Of a DNA stretch of 64,000 nt, positions 1 to 11,092 are shown in pieces. The notes beneath the pieces were generated by a model. It saw only the letters and a list, made by a program, of their open reading frames with translations. It was not told the DNA's origin and made no database searches. The translations under genes were made by a program, and so were the position numbers. Origin of the DNA: Saccharum officinarum (lineage: Eukaryota > Streptophyta > Magnoliopsida > Poales > Poaceae); contig CM036201.1 of assembly GCA_020631735.1 (NCBI GenBank), positions 73,551,253 to 73,615,252 on the forward strand, read 5' to 3'. Within the stretch, counting starts at the first letter, position 1. Each line of letters opens with the position of its first letter.

Positions 1-439
1 GTTTATCATATTCCTTGAGAGTCGGAAAATATATTCCCTAGTCGGTAAGTCTTGCGAGTACATTATGTACTCAGGGTTTATTTACCCTTGTTGCAGGTGC
101 TCCTTGAGAAGCTAGCTTTTGTGTGGAGAATTCTTTTGGTGGGCACAGAGGGATCCTTATATCGCTCCGCTAGATGTTTATTTCTTTCTGTTGTTTAATT
201 ATCACACTCTAAACTTTGGTACTGTAATAAAGAATTTCTGAGACTCTTTATTGTATGAAATGGATTAAGTATTGTAAGCTCGTACTCATTATTGGATCCT
301 GGATGTAAAACGTGGATTGTTTCGAGTTCTTCCTTGGGGTGTACTCGACGGAACTGTCTGATTTAGCTCTTTTAGGGTACTTAATGTCTTGTGGAAGATA
401 AGTACCTTCAAAAATGTGTTAATTCGGACGGTTCTACCA
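1..439 (+). mobile_element. 3' part of a Gypsy-type LTR (solo or truncated)
   Basis: This stretch has no coding signal but has the texture of a grass Gypsy LTR end. An AATAAA-type signal lies near 228, followed by a T/A-rich tract, and the segment appears to stop with CA near 439 (CTACCACA). No internal region or primer-binding site follows, so it is a solo LTR or the last piece of an element lying left of the window. The family call rests on recalled similarity to grass Gypsy LTRs and is not proven. The left boundary is outside the window. Confidence 0.45.
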
Positions 440-589
440 CAACGTCCCAACAATCTTTATCTTCGAGGCTCACGGTCATTCGTACCCTTTTCTTTACACA
501 AAGTCCATTTGACTCCCTTAATTATTGTCATGGTCTGATTTTTTCTCCTAAAACTCCAAAGCTAGATATTTTACAATCCAACTCTTAAA

Positions 590-1425
590 ACCATTCAAAT
601 TACCTCTTTATCCTAGTTTGAAGTGGTTTTGAAGGCGGATTTATCTTTTTTCTAGTTATAAAAAATTAGTAAATATACTCAATATATTCCAAATTATGTC
701 GTTTTGGCTTTTTCTAGGTACATAGCACTTTTGCTACATATCTAAACATAGCATATATCTAGTGCATAGTAAAAGCTATGTATCTAGAAAAGCCAAAACA
801 ACTTATAAACTAGAACGAACGGAGTACTTGATAAGGTTTCTAAACCACAAAAAATGCCTCTAACCTTCTAAAAATTCTAATAAAAATCATACAGATAGAG
901 ATAGATTAGGATACGAAGAATCCATATAGAATATTTAGAGCTCTTGAACTATATCTAGAAACTTCAAATTTTAGATTTAGAAAATTTCCAAAATATTCTA
1001 ATGAATGTCTAAATGTGTTTTAAAAACTTTGGCTGAGAACTGAGATGTAACTAGCATGAATGCAACATGCATTAATGCTGCTTCATGTTGGTTGTGTCTT
1101 TTTTTTGTTGTGGAAAGTTTGAAATAGGTTTAAACATCCATTAGAATATTTTGGGACTTTTTCTAGATTTTTTGAGTTTTTTCACATTATCCTAGAGATA
1201 AATATAATTTTTGGAAGCTTCTAAAGATATTTTCATGAGCTCTAAATATTTTCTTTAGATTTTTCGTATCTCAATCCATCTCTATGATTTTTTTGGAACT
1301 TTTAGAATCTTGGAGACATTTTCTATGGTTTAATAGGCCTCATCAAGTATTTACTAGATTTTTTAACTAAAAAGGACAAAATCATCTTTGAAACATGGCA
1401 GAGAGGTAATTTGAATGATTTTGAG
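590..1425. repeat. Long imperfect inverted repeat (foldback element)
   Basis: The sequence at about 590-1030 reappears as its reverse complement at about 1120-1425, with roughly 90 bp of spacer. Matching blocks include CTTGATAAGG (826-836) against the complement of CCTCATCAAG (1338-1347), and the shared block ATATTTAGAGCTC. The arms are AT-rich and diverged, with mismatches and small indels. The left arm is interrupted by the Stowaway element at 678-824; the right arm is uninterrupted there. No open reading frame lies inside. It is a foldback-like DNA transposon or a large MITE. Confidence 0.65.
678..824. mobile_element. Stowaway-type MITE (Tc1/mariner)
   Basis: This 147-bp element folds almost completely on itself. 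Each half contains the Stowaway hallmark GTTTTGGCTTTTCTAG or its complement, and the right end reads like the canonical CTCCGTTC start in reverse. It is flanked by TA on both sides (676-677 and 825-826), the expected Tc1/mariner target duplication. The uninterrupted right arm of the surrounding foldback (near 1350) preserves the unoccupied target with a single TA. Confidence 0.85.
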
Positions 1426-3149
1426 TGTTTAGCTTCAGGGGATAAGATGTCTGGTTTTAGAGTTCGATTAAAAATTAGATTACAATGATAGTTTAAGAGG
1501 TAAAATAGACTTTTTCCCCTTTCCTTTTTTTCTTTCTAAAAGTGGTGTCCTTTGATGACACAAAAAACAAGCAGTCATAGGCGTTCACATCCGCCACTTG
1601 CAGCCTTGTAGGGCAGGCCTAGGTGTCGAATCTCAGATGGGCCACAACATTATGAAATATTGATGCATGAAACTCTTTTCATGTGAGCTTGGATGCTTGC
1701 CCACTCTAGGAGAATATGCATTGAGAATTGTGTCATCGATGAAAGTAGATGCATTGGTGTTGTTTTGAGAGAAAGATATATGGTCCCACTTGTAAGTGAC
1801 ACGAGTATCTGACAGAAAGTAATGAGGTGAGAGAATAAAGTTATGTTTGTTGTACTATTTGCCTATTGCAACATGAGGCCAATGGCCATAGATGAAGGTT
1901 GCCATTGTAGCTTAAATGAGAATGGAGCATCAGTCGTGACATGATATTTTGGAGCATCGACACATGTGGCTAGTCTCATGAAATAGATGATGTAGTATTC
2001 CAACACACGCAGGCAGGCACAAAACGCACATACATACGCATGCACACAATCACATTAAAATCAGCAATGGATCTCCTATACCTCTCACATGCACAAAATG
2101 CAGGTTGCACAGGAACTTGATATTCCAAAATTGGTGTTCTATCAAGTATAGAGAACTACACAAGCACCAAACATAGGGTGCACACTACACAATAATGTTG
2201 CCCAGTCTCAGGCCTTGTTCGGTTATTTCCTATTCCATGGGGGTTGGAGGGAATTGAGAGGGATTAGAGAGGATTTTGACTTGCTAGGGATTTCAACCTC
2301 CTCAATCCCTCAGATTGATTTGCAAAGAATGTTTTTTTTTGAAAAATCCAATTTTCCAGCTTTAAACAGCTGTTACACAAGCGAGGGGTGCTACCAGCTA
2401 TAGCCTAGGCTACGGAGGTTTGAGGTTCTACATGAGCTTATTACACACTAGGTAGTTGCGCGACCATTAGGACCTTTGACAGCTTCATTGCTTCTCTTCT
2501 TGCTGCACTATTTAGTCCACACACATTCTAGTTCACCTTCCAAATTAGGATCTTGGGGTTGTTGCTATCCATCCTAGCATATCCATCGGAGGAAGTTGGC
2601 CATATAGCTTCATCGTGATTTGATGGAGATAGGTTGGTTCACATTCAAGGTGGAGTAAGATGGCACTCAAGGTGATGGAGATGGCCACATGATGTTGATC
2701 AAGTGCTCCAAGTTGGAACAGAGAAGGAGGAAAGCTAAACCCACCATGGAGGCAAGGCAAAGGTCTAGGCTTTTCTTTTGCTGGTCAAGACACATAGAGT
2801 GCATGATCGGATTTAGGATAGATAGCCGTACTATAAAGAGGCGAAAACTCATGGTAATTGCGATTATCAAGTGCCACTTGGTGAACTAACTCCTTGCATT
2901 TGTATAAGGACCTAGTGAGTACTAACAACCTTTGGAAATGATTGTGAAAAAAATGATAACACACGTGCACAAGTGTTTGGGACACTTCGGTGTTGGCACA
3001 TGAGAGCGAGGGTAGAAAGTTGCACTTGAAAAGAATGAAGAAGAAGTGTCGGACCCTGGCTCGACGAGGCATCGGACCAGTCCAACTGGCCCCCTTAATA
3101 GCACAATGAGACAGTGCACGGCAGCAAGTTGGACCATGGCGTTCCGCCG
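1426..3149. other. Intergenic, no gene; MITE remnant near 2214-2330
   Basis: No credible exon or RNA gene is seen. A block at about 2214-2330 starts CCTTGTTCGGTTA and contains GGGATTGAGAGGGATTAGAG-like sequence. It resembles the left part of a common grass MITE but lacks a matching right terminus. The remainder is mixed-composition sequence. Short open frames here are at chance length. Confidence 0.4.
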
Positions 3150-3503
3150 AATCTACAGGCAGGAGGGACCAAAAACGCCCTGAACCCAACCCCCGGATCC
3201 TCAAGCTCCACCCCATCCAAAGCGTCAGAGGTGGTTGGGGAGGCGGCTTCGATGTCGTCGGTGCTATCATTGTCTCTCTAGTTCACAAACTCCACCTCGT
3301 CATCATCAGGCGAGGGGGCAGATCTGGAGGGCGCTGGGCGAAGAGGCCATCCAAGGAGGGGGTGGCAGGAGGCTTGGGGGTGGACACCGGCGCCAGGGAG
3401 ATCACCGGCGGAAGGGGAGGTGGGGGCTCTCTCTCACTAGGGCACTCAACCACTGACTCTGTTTTCTCTCCCTGTTTCATCCATTTTTGTTTTGTTTGTA
3501 CAG
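3150..3503 (+). other. GC-rich, exon-like block upstream of a kinase fragment
   Basis: GC rises sharply between about 3150 and 3440, as in a grass 5' exon. A pyrimidine-rich tract follows and ends in TTTGTACAG at 3503, which reads as a 3' splice site. No full-length protein can be assigned: frames in this block are interrupted or low-complexity (Gly/Arg-rich). It may be a degenerate 5' exon belonging to the fragment at 3504. Confidence 0.3.
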
Positions 3504-3727
3504 AGATGTCAGAATCAATGGTCATGGTGGAGGCCCCTCATAATGACTTCATCACAGATCAATGTCTAGAGAGGCACATTCGTGTTAGGAGTTTCACATA
3601 TGATGAGGTGTGTGCGGTGACACATGGCTTCGAAGTAGACTGTTTCCTAGGACAGGGTTTGCGAAGAAAGTTAAAAAAGAAACAAAGACAAATGTGCAAT
3701 ATATCTAAACAAGCAATGTATATATAG
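3504..3727 (+). pseudogene. Probable receptor-like cytoplasmic kinase exon fragment
   Basis: Directly after a plausible splice acceptor, the frame beginning with the ATG at 3506 contains RVRSFTYDEVCAVTHGF followed by DCFLGQG. This resembles the start of RLCK-VII/PBS1-like kinase domains, where 'FTY.E...AT..F....LG.GGFG' leads into the glycine-rich loop. The glycine loop is broken after LGQG, the next residues are Lys/Arg-rich and a stop follows at 3727. No other kinase subdomains are visible. It looks like one captured or decayed exon. The assignment rests on a short motif and is tentative. Confidence 0.35.
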
Positions 3728-4146
3728 AGTAACAGACATATCATGCTATCTGAGTTTCTAGCACTGCAGCTAATGTTGTGCACTTCCTATGTTGCTAGGT
3801 TTCTGTAAACCGATAGGGAGAAGGCTTTATTTTGTTCGGTCCATCATCTATGGGACAACTGATGCTATCATACCCATACTGTCATACGAGTTGCTTTGCT
3901 TGCTCTATTCTGTCAACTAAGTATAAGTGCATGGATGAAAGATGCTATCCTATCCTCTTGTTATTTTGTTTTGTTCAGTCTGTGAACCATTGATGTCAAC
4001 ATGTGTGTGCGCGTGACACGTCCATGGATTTTGTGTATGTGTGTGTGTGTGAGATACATGTCAATGGACACCGTAACTTGCAAGCATCCACAACAACACA
4101 TAAAGTTAAATTGTAACCATGGCAACAATAGATGACCAATAATTCC
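3728..4146. other. Unique 3' flank of MBD copy 1; short (GT)n tract
   Basis: No gene is seen. A GT microsatellite lies near 4033-4050. This sequence does not recur next to MBD copies 2 and 3, so it marks the original left neighbour of the MBD gene. The repeated unit begins at about 4147. Confidence 0.6.
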
Positions 4147-4555
4147 AAATCTTAAACCTTATCACTTTGGCGACACGTTCTTGTCGATTGTCGTCCCAAA
4201 ATTTCAGTTTTATCTGACCATGACTAGCAATCTGGCACCCAGCAGCAGTAGCTACGGTACAACACATACACAACACATACACGTTGTCATAGCGGTGTTT
4301 AAGTAGCAGACGATCGAAAGCAACATAAGCCTGCCTGATCCCAACGGACCCAAACCAACGAACCAATAAAACAGCATGAACATGGCAGCTACCTAGCTAT
4401 GGGGACCAAGTTCTACAATCCTTGTAGGAGCATCATCTATAGTTTTGTATCATTCTAACACCAACCACCCAAAAGATTATCCTGGATTCGCCTAATGCAG
4501 GTTTGGGCTAAGCTGGTGGTGCAGGCGGCAGGCTCTTAGGCTCCGGTGGTTCAGA
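4147..4555 (-). other. 3' UTR and downstream flank of MBD copy 1; left edge of the duplicated unit
   Basis: This sequence follows the stop codon of MBD copy 1 on the minus strand. It is shared with copies 2 (15250-15552) and 3 (30750-31126). Similarity starts at AAATCTTAAACC (4147), the point where the other two copies switch to DUO1-intron sequence. It therefore defines the parental breakpoint of the tandem duplication. Confidence 0.7.
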
Positions 4556-6551
4556 TCATGGCTGCACCACTTGAGTCTGATCTCCATTGTAGAGGACCAG
4601 CTGCATGTTGTTCTCCAGGTTGTCATCCGCCGGTGGAGGTGCCCAGGAGATGGGTTGCACTGAACCAAGAAACAAAACATGGGATCAGATGAGAATAACG
4701 AGCATGCTTCAATTGATGTCGAAATACTAGCCCATGTTAGAAGCCATATATTTGGAGTGAGGACAAAAATGTCTACATGTTTGGAGCGAGGACATAAGTG
4801 TCCCAGGCACAACTGTAATATGAACAGCCAATTGTCTCGGATGTAGCTGCAATACAAATGTGCAGAATCTATGACACATCTTGCTGAGTAACTTCGCACC
4901 AGAATTATGGTGCTTACTAGAAAATACAAACACCAAGATATCTACTACTATCCACTAGGAAGATGTCAATCTAACCATGCAGCAATATCCCAAACATGCC
5001 AGGAGGTTGCTAACTTGCTATATTTCAGGTGCCTGAATTTTTAGGCAACAATCTTAGACAACCAACTAGTACAACTAAAAGGGCAACTCACATGAGATAA
5101 TTCATATTTTTTATAGTCAAACAATGGACAAAATTAGATGTTTCCTGAACAACAACAAAAAACCAAGCACCTGAAATATAGGAGAAGTGAAAAGGGAGAC
5201 TAGAAAACATAAAACATAGGATGCTCAATTTATGTTATATACATTACCTTCTTCCGATGGGAGAAGCTTAGTTGACCCTGTTGGTGTAACACCACTTTGG
5301 CTTGTCTGGGAACGCTTCCTAACATAGTCCTTTTGTAGTGGTGCAGGTAACTGGAATGAAAAATGAGATAACTTTACATCTTGTGCAGCACATTCTGGAT
5401 GCTCTTTAAGGTACCTATCCAAGCATGGAGTTCGAAGAATTAGAGAAAAATTTCGATCAGACAACTACATGCATATAAAACTGAACTTGAGCAACAATAT
5501 GCTTTAAGTGAAGAGATTGAAGCAAGAGTTGACCAAAGGAACTTGACATACTTCTCCACTTCCTTACTTGATCTCAGTTGTGTTCCTGTAGGGGACCAAT
5601 AGTACCTGAAAGCATGAATACAATGTTAATATGCGCACTACCATATTTATCCAAGATGCCAGTGCTAGAACACCATGCAGCATCATATTAATATCAATAT
5701 GGGTGATGGACTACAGTAATCAACACTAGCTGCAGGTATAAATATATTGAAGGAGAACTGTTTTGTATGATATTAAACTAAAACACCAATTTTCCCATTT
5801 CTTTAAACAATTAAACTTAGATTTTTCTTTCTTCATTTGTTCGTTGCCATGGACTATGAACTTAGATCATAGGTTAGACGTCAGCCAGAGGAAATACAAC
5901 AGATAGCACACAAGTATGCGTACAAGTTCATAAGATTGGACATATGTAACAACTACAATGCCATTGGCTAAGAGATAAGTGGTCAAACTAGGAAGGATTT
6001 AAGGTTTGGCGACAAAAATGTTACTCACACATCAGCAAATTTGGTGCTTCCTTCACCTCTTATCTTAATCAACCTTTCCCATCCTTGAGGGGCCGTGGGA
6101 TGTTAGGTTTATCAATTGCCCAAAGCTTACCGCTGTCCTGAGATACATCTGATGGGTCATCACATGTCACATCAGGCTTCCATTCACGGGCTTTCTCACA
6201 GACAAAAGGATCCTCTAGAGCTTGCCCTCGAATTTCTTCGTATTTCTCTTTTGTTGAAATAAGTCTCCATTTCTGACATTTAGCACATTGAGCAGCAAAG
6301 GCTCCAATTTGCTTTCCCAATGCACGCTTTCGTTTCTCTGATGGTTTTGCTGGTACAATTGGGAGATGGCTTGCACTCTGTTCATCTCTTCCCCTATCAC
6401 TTTTGTCATTCTTATAGATCACTACTTGCTGAGATGCATCATCACATTGGTCACCATCTTTATCAGATAATGTTTTCTGTCTCTTCCTAGATGGTGGAGA
6501 TACAGAGTTCTCAGTGGGACTGATCATAGAATTTTCTGGTTTGGACTCCAT
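4556..6551 (-). pseudogene. MBD copy 1: CW zinc finger + methyl-CpG-binding protein, frameshifted
   Basis: The family is the plant MBD class with an N-terminal CW zinc finger, nuclear proteins expected to read chromatin or methylated DNA. The four coding exons, by homology with copy 3, are 6551-6029, 5605-5552, 5414-5248 and 4659-4556. The start is the ATG at 6551, 13 nt after the acceptor AG. The CW domain is visible (CAKCQKWRLI, then FVCEK and DVTCDDPSD). At about 6091 one base is missing compared with copies 2 and 3 (GGGGCCG for GGGGTCCG), so the frame leaves the family sequence after DKPNIPRP and stops within ten residues, before the MBD. The downstream exons are intact and in phase with each other. 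It is either a recent pseudogene making a CW-only peptide or a base-call error. Its C-terminus would end GDQTQVVQP. Confidence 0.8.
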
Positions 6552-8787
6552 ATTTTTTAAGGACCTGTTGAAAGGATAGTAAATAACATTTAACGTTAGA
6601 AGGTAAATGATAGCTTCATATCATAATATAATGATACATAAGCATAATATCTTCAGTACAAAGATAGCTCCATATTTCGTGTGTGTGTGTGTGGTACATA
6701 GTTGTGTGGTGTGTGTCCTGTTCTAGTACCCAAAATCTAGGGAATTGTAACCATTGCACAAGTCAATGTTGAGCCTCTTAGAAGTATGATACTATAGCCT
6801 ACACCTAGGACTAAAGCATTTGGATTTGGAATTTGGAGAAAGCATCCAGACAAAACAGAATTTACAGAAGGGATACTTTCAAACTGGGATTTCTGAGACA
6901 AGCCTAAAATTCTGAAAGATCCCTAAGGCAAACAGATTTAATGTAAGTGGAAAAGTGATCAAATACTTATTTTTTAGCTAGATACACAATAGTGCAACTG
7001 AAAATTACAGAAGGGAAACAATACAATAATGGGCATACACAGCATATTACCTAAAAACATTTATTGTAAATCTTGGATTTAATGTACCTAGAATACTGGA
7101 AACCAAGTTCTCAAATGTCAAAACTATAGTATACACCCAAAAAGCCAACAACAGAACAACCATTCCAAGTTGACAACAGAATTCTACAGAGCATTTTATA
7201 GAAGGCCATTGCTAATAAATTCTCTATGGTATGTTAAAAAAGCATCTGCATAACACATGGATCAACCAGTATTTTTCACATCCTTTTCATTTTGGCTATG
7301 TAAGATTAGTTACTGTGTTGTATAAATCTCCATCTTGTACAGCTAACTGAGGTTGTGTAACATCCTACGATCAGAAAGGTAGATATCACCATAGAAGCCA
7401 ACACCTCCTTAGTAATGACAGGGCCCAACCAATCAGGTTCACCAAAGTCCTTTTCTCCGAACAAGGTATTTCTCAAACCAAAATGGAAGGTTGTACATCA
7501 AGTTCAGTTTGGTGTAGCACAAATTCCAAGCATTTAACAACTGAACTAAGTAGCACTAACTCAATTACAAAGATTCCTCAGCTTGACTCGAGGATATCAT
7601 TTGCAATAAAAATATTTACGAACATAGTTCCTCATTAGTACGCTTAGGGAATTGCCAATTGGATCCTGTTACAATAAGGTATCGTATAACTTCCTAACAT
7701 GTAACATTTAAACTAATTAGAGCTAACGCAGCAAATACCAAAACCCCAAGGCTAGATACAATCTATCTTTAGCATTAGAAACACAGCATTAAGTTGACAA
7801 ACCTAAGTCAGCACTCCAATAGCATTAAGTTAATGAGAGATGTTATGAAGCTAATATTTCTTGCTTCTTGCAAGCCTGTGAACCACTTTCTTCAGACTTG
7901 AACTTGTCCAGTAGCTATGTTCAAAATGGCAGGGCGAACTATAAACTTTTTATGGAGCTTTCTTTCTATAATAAAAGGTGACCCTGGAGATTTTTCCCTC
8001 GTCCAAAAAAATCAGCATTCCAGTACTATAACACATGACTCTGGAATCCAAACAGTACAAGGCTAGTCCAACCAACAAAAGAAATCGTGATTCTCGAACC
8101 GTATGTGTTCTCAGGCTTGCAAGACATGAACCGAGGTGTTGTCTACCTCTAATATCCTAAACTAATATCTAGAATGTCACCAAAATCCAAGGATTTAGGC
8201 ATGTAAATATGCCAGGCACAAATCTGTGGCCTTCTTGTTAGCAACAAGAGAAGCAACTCTCTGATTCCTATGTCTGGAATGCGAAAAACGACAAAATCGC
8301 CAAACCGCACATACATCAGCACAGACTCTATCTAACAATCGATATCGAGCAACGCTAACACGAAACTCGACCAGCAGGAAATCACCGGAATTCTAACCAC
8401 ACGAACAAGCCATTATTCAGTTCTTCTGTAAACATGCCAAGCACAAATCTGTGGCATTCTTGTTGGCAACAAGAGAAGCAACTCTCTGATACCTACGCTT
8501 GGAATGTGAAAACAACACAATCGCCAAATCAGTTTCATCAAAAAACACAGTCGCCAAATCGCACGTCCATACACAATCACCAATCACACATCCATCAGCA
8601 CAGACTCTATCTAACATTCGATATCAAGCAAGGCTAGCACGAAATACGAAACTCCACCAGCAGGAAACCACCGGAATTCTACCCAAACGAACATGTTTTC
8701 ATTCAGTTCTTCTGTGAGCACCGCACCCGAAATGAAATCAATACACCAACGATCGCAAAACAGAGACAAGGAGGATAGAGCGTATAC
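6552..8787 (-). other. Intron 1 of MBD copy 1
   Basis: A 2.2-kb intron in the 5' leader, from the donor GTATACG at 8787 to the acceptor AG at 6566-6565. It contains a short GT microsatellite near 6680 that copies 2 and 3 lack, and the 8207-8717 duplication. No further exon is seen. The corresponding intron is present in all three copies. Confidence 0.65.
8207..8717. repeat. Local tandem duplication of about 220-285 bp in intron 1 of copy 1
   Basis: The segment starting ATGCCAGGCACAAATCTGTGG (8211) is repeated from ATGCCAAGCACAAATCTGTGG (8434). Both blocks continue through 'acaagagaagcaactctctga' to 'cattcagttcttctgt'. The second block has extra inserted sequence. Copies 2 and 3 have only one block, so the event is specific to copy 1. 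Confidence 0.75.
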
Positions 8788-9085
8788 TTGTAAAGCTCCC
8801 AGTAGCGGCTACGGGGCGGCCAAATGGGCTGGTCGTCGTCCTCGGGAGGCTCCGGCGGCCGCCGCGGGGGAGGAGACCGGGCGAAATGCGGGGGAGACGG
8901 CTGTTCGAGGCGGCGTGCCTCGCAGGCGGCGTCGAGCCGCCGGAAGAGCTCAGCTCGGCGGCGGTCGCGTCGAGCCGTGGCGCCGGGCTGCACGCTGGCG
9001 GACGCCGCCGCGCGCGCCGGGCGTTAAAGGAGGGAGAAGCCGACTGGCAACTGTGTGCGGAGCTGACTAGTTGTTGACTGAAAAA
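8788..9085 (-). other. Exon 1 (5' leader) of MBD copy 1
   Basis: A GC-rich first exon between the TATA box at 9116 and a 5' splice site at 8787 (TACAA|GTATACG). It is open in the frame of the CDS: joined to exon 2 it would read YWELYK-SLKN-MESK. No in-frame ATG is present, so annotated translation starts in exon 2. The peptide WPPRSRYWE.YK is also found in copy 3. Confidence 0.55.
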
Positions 9086-9115
9086 ATTTGGAGAATTTGG
9101 TGAATTTCGACTGAA

Positions 9116-9121
9116 TTTATA
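9116..9121 (-). promoter_or_regulatory. TATA box of MBD copy 1
   Basis: The minus strand reads CTATAAAT here, about 330 nt upstream of the exon 1 splice donor. The same motif is conserved at 19986-19991 (copy 2) and 35459-35464 (copy 3). Transcription would start about 30 nt downstream, near 9085. Confidence 0.5.
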
Positions 9122-10751
9122 GAGGGGAGGTGGTGTTGGTTTTAGACCTAGTACGGCTAAGAAGGATCTGGAATGTGGCCACCTACCCTAAATTTTTTTT
9201 TTCATAATTTCCTTTCGTTGAATCCAAATTCCAAATGGCCCATTTAACAAAACTTTATTTGTAGAATAGTGCATGTGTTTATATTTTATCAAAAAAATTG
9301 TGAGCGAAAAATGACATGGGAGGTGTGATTGCAAAACTTTACCCTGGTCATCAAACAAGGGCGCGAACTAGGGCACCATGGTGCGAAATACGGAAACCAA
9401 ACTACTAAAGGTTGTGAAATGTGGTGCTTACACACGTAGATCCGTGGGTTCTAAGTTTTATTTAAACCTCCAAACAAATTAACGGTCTTTGGCGCGAAAG
9501 ATTATCGTTGGTTAGCAATTAATAGAATAATAACGGTCTTTGGCGTGAAAGAAAGGCGCGAAAAAATCTAAAACTAAAGACGTGAGCAGCAAGTATTTAT
9601 ATGGACCGTGTACGCTTGTTTCTAATAACTCGCACACGGGCAGAGCAAGCATTTACATGGATCACCAACTTCGTGTGTTTGTTTCTAATAAAGCCATAGA
9701 TATCATGAGTATCAATATCATATCGAGAGAAACTTTCAACATATCTCGGAATTAATTTCCACATCCATGACCACACTGGTTACTTGAGAAATCTCACTAT
9801 TGATTTTTCACAAGCCAACGGCAGCATTTTTTTATTAAAAAAGGAAAAATGACCCAACGGTAGCTTAGCCACCCACCGTCCAACACAGTCGTAGGCTCGC
9901 AGCCAAAAGAAGCAAGCATTTATCTCGTTGCCTCAAGAAGCATGTTCTGGAGACAGCATAGTTTATTTTAAAAAAAACTCTGGCGACAGCATATATTAGT
10001 TTGTTTGAAAAAGATTATTTTTTATTGTTGAAAAAAATTTCTCTAGATTTTGTTTGTTAGATAATCCTAGTCTCTAGATTGAGAATTGCGCGTGGCCACA
10101 CTAAAAAATGATGTCTGACTAATTCTTTTAGAAAGGTGATGAGTAGTAGAAACATGAAAATATTATTCATTGTATTTTGATGTATGCAACTTTGCTAAAT
10201 ACCTCATCTAGCTATAAGAGTTGTGGGAGAAAAATGCACAAGGATTATGCATGAGAATGAGAAGTTTACCTAAACACATCTTGTTGAGAAAAAAAGGGGA
10301 AAAACACCACTTTATATTCCGAACCACCGAGTACCACGCTAGTTACTAGAGAAAACATTACAGTCTATTATAGCGTGTCACATGTGGAAAATGATAGAGA
10401 ATTTTAGAGAAATTAAGACAAAAATCAAAACTTTCTGTGTGAGAATTATGAAAACAATTTCATAAAAGAGTCGTGAAAATGAAAATCAAAACAGAGGAAG
10501 GGAGAGATAAGAAACGGAAGGTCTTAAGTTAGAGGAATAGCCATTATTAGCCAACCAACGTAGCCGCAGCCAGAAGAGGCAAACATTTATCTCGTTGCCT
10601 CAAAACACCATGTGCTCAATAAGCATGTTCTGGCGATAGCAATCAAAGTTGGCTATCCGCGAACAGTTGTACCCAGGAGCCTATCTACAGTTCATTTGGA
10701 AAAAAAAGATCCTCTAAATAATTGAATAGCCAAGTTAATTTGGCAATATAC
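9122..10751. other. Region B, first part: upstream DNA with internal direct repeats
   Basis: No gene is seen. Two internal repeats stand out. The block ending CTTGTTTCTAATAACTCGCA (about 9590-9645) is partly repeated at about 9647-9690. The block with CATTTATCTCGTTGCCTCAA and GCATGTTCTGG occurs at about 9900-9960 and again at about 10575-10640. The whole region recurs after MBD copies 2 and 3. Confidence 0.55.
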
Positions 10752-11092
10752 GGGCCTATTTGATTCACTCAACTAAAATTTATAATTCTAATTGCTACAA
10801 CTAAAAGTTAGCCAACTAAAGATTAGCTAGCTAAACTTTAGCCGCATGTTTGGATCCTCTAGCTAATTGAAAACCTTGACCATGCTACCCCTCATTAATT
10901 CCATTGTTTAGCTAGCTAAACTTTAGCTAGGGGTATTTGGATCCTCTAACTAAACTTTAGCTAGGGATAGTTCGGTCATCGAGACCTTTTAGCTGGTTTT
11001 AACTAGGTTGAAACAGCTAAAAAAATTATGTACAGTTTGGCCTTTAGCTAAAGTTTAGCAGGGTTTAGCTAGTTGGTGATCCAAACAGGGCC
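10752..11092. mobile_element. MITE with TAC flanks (region B, unit 1)
   Basis: Ends are GGGCCTATTTG and its near-complement CAAACAGGGCC. The element is flanked by TAC on both sides (10749-10751 and 11093-11095). Its interior is full of AGCTAAACTTTAGCT-type inverted motifs. The 3-bp duplication suggests the PIF/Harbinger (Tourist) class. Homologous copies sit at the same place at 21730-22070, 26528-26860 and 37211-37535, so it was present before the duplication. Confidence 0.7.
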
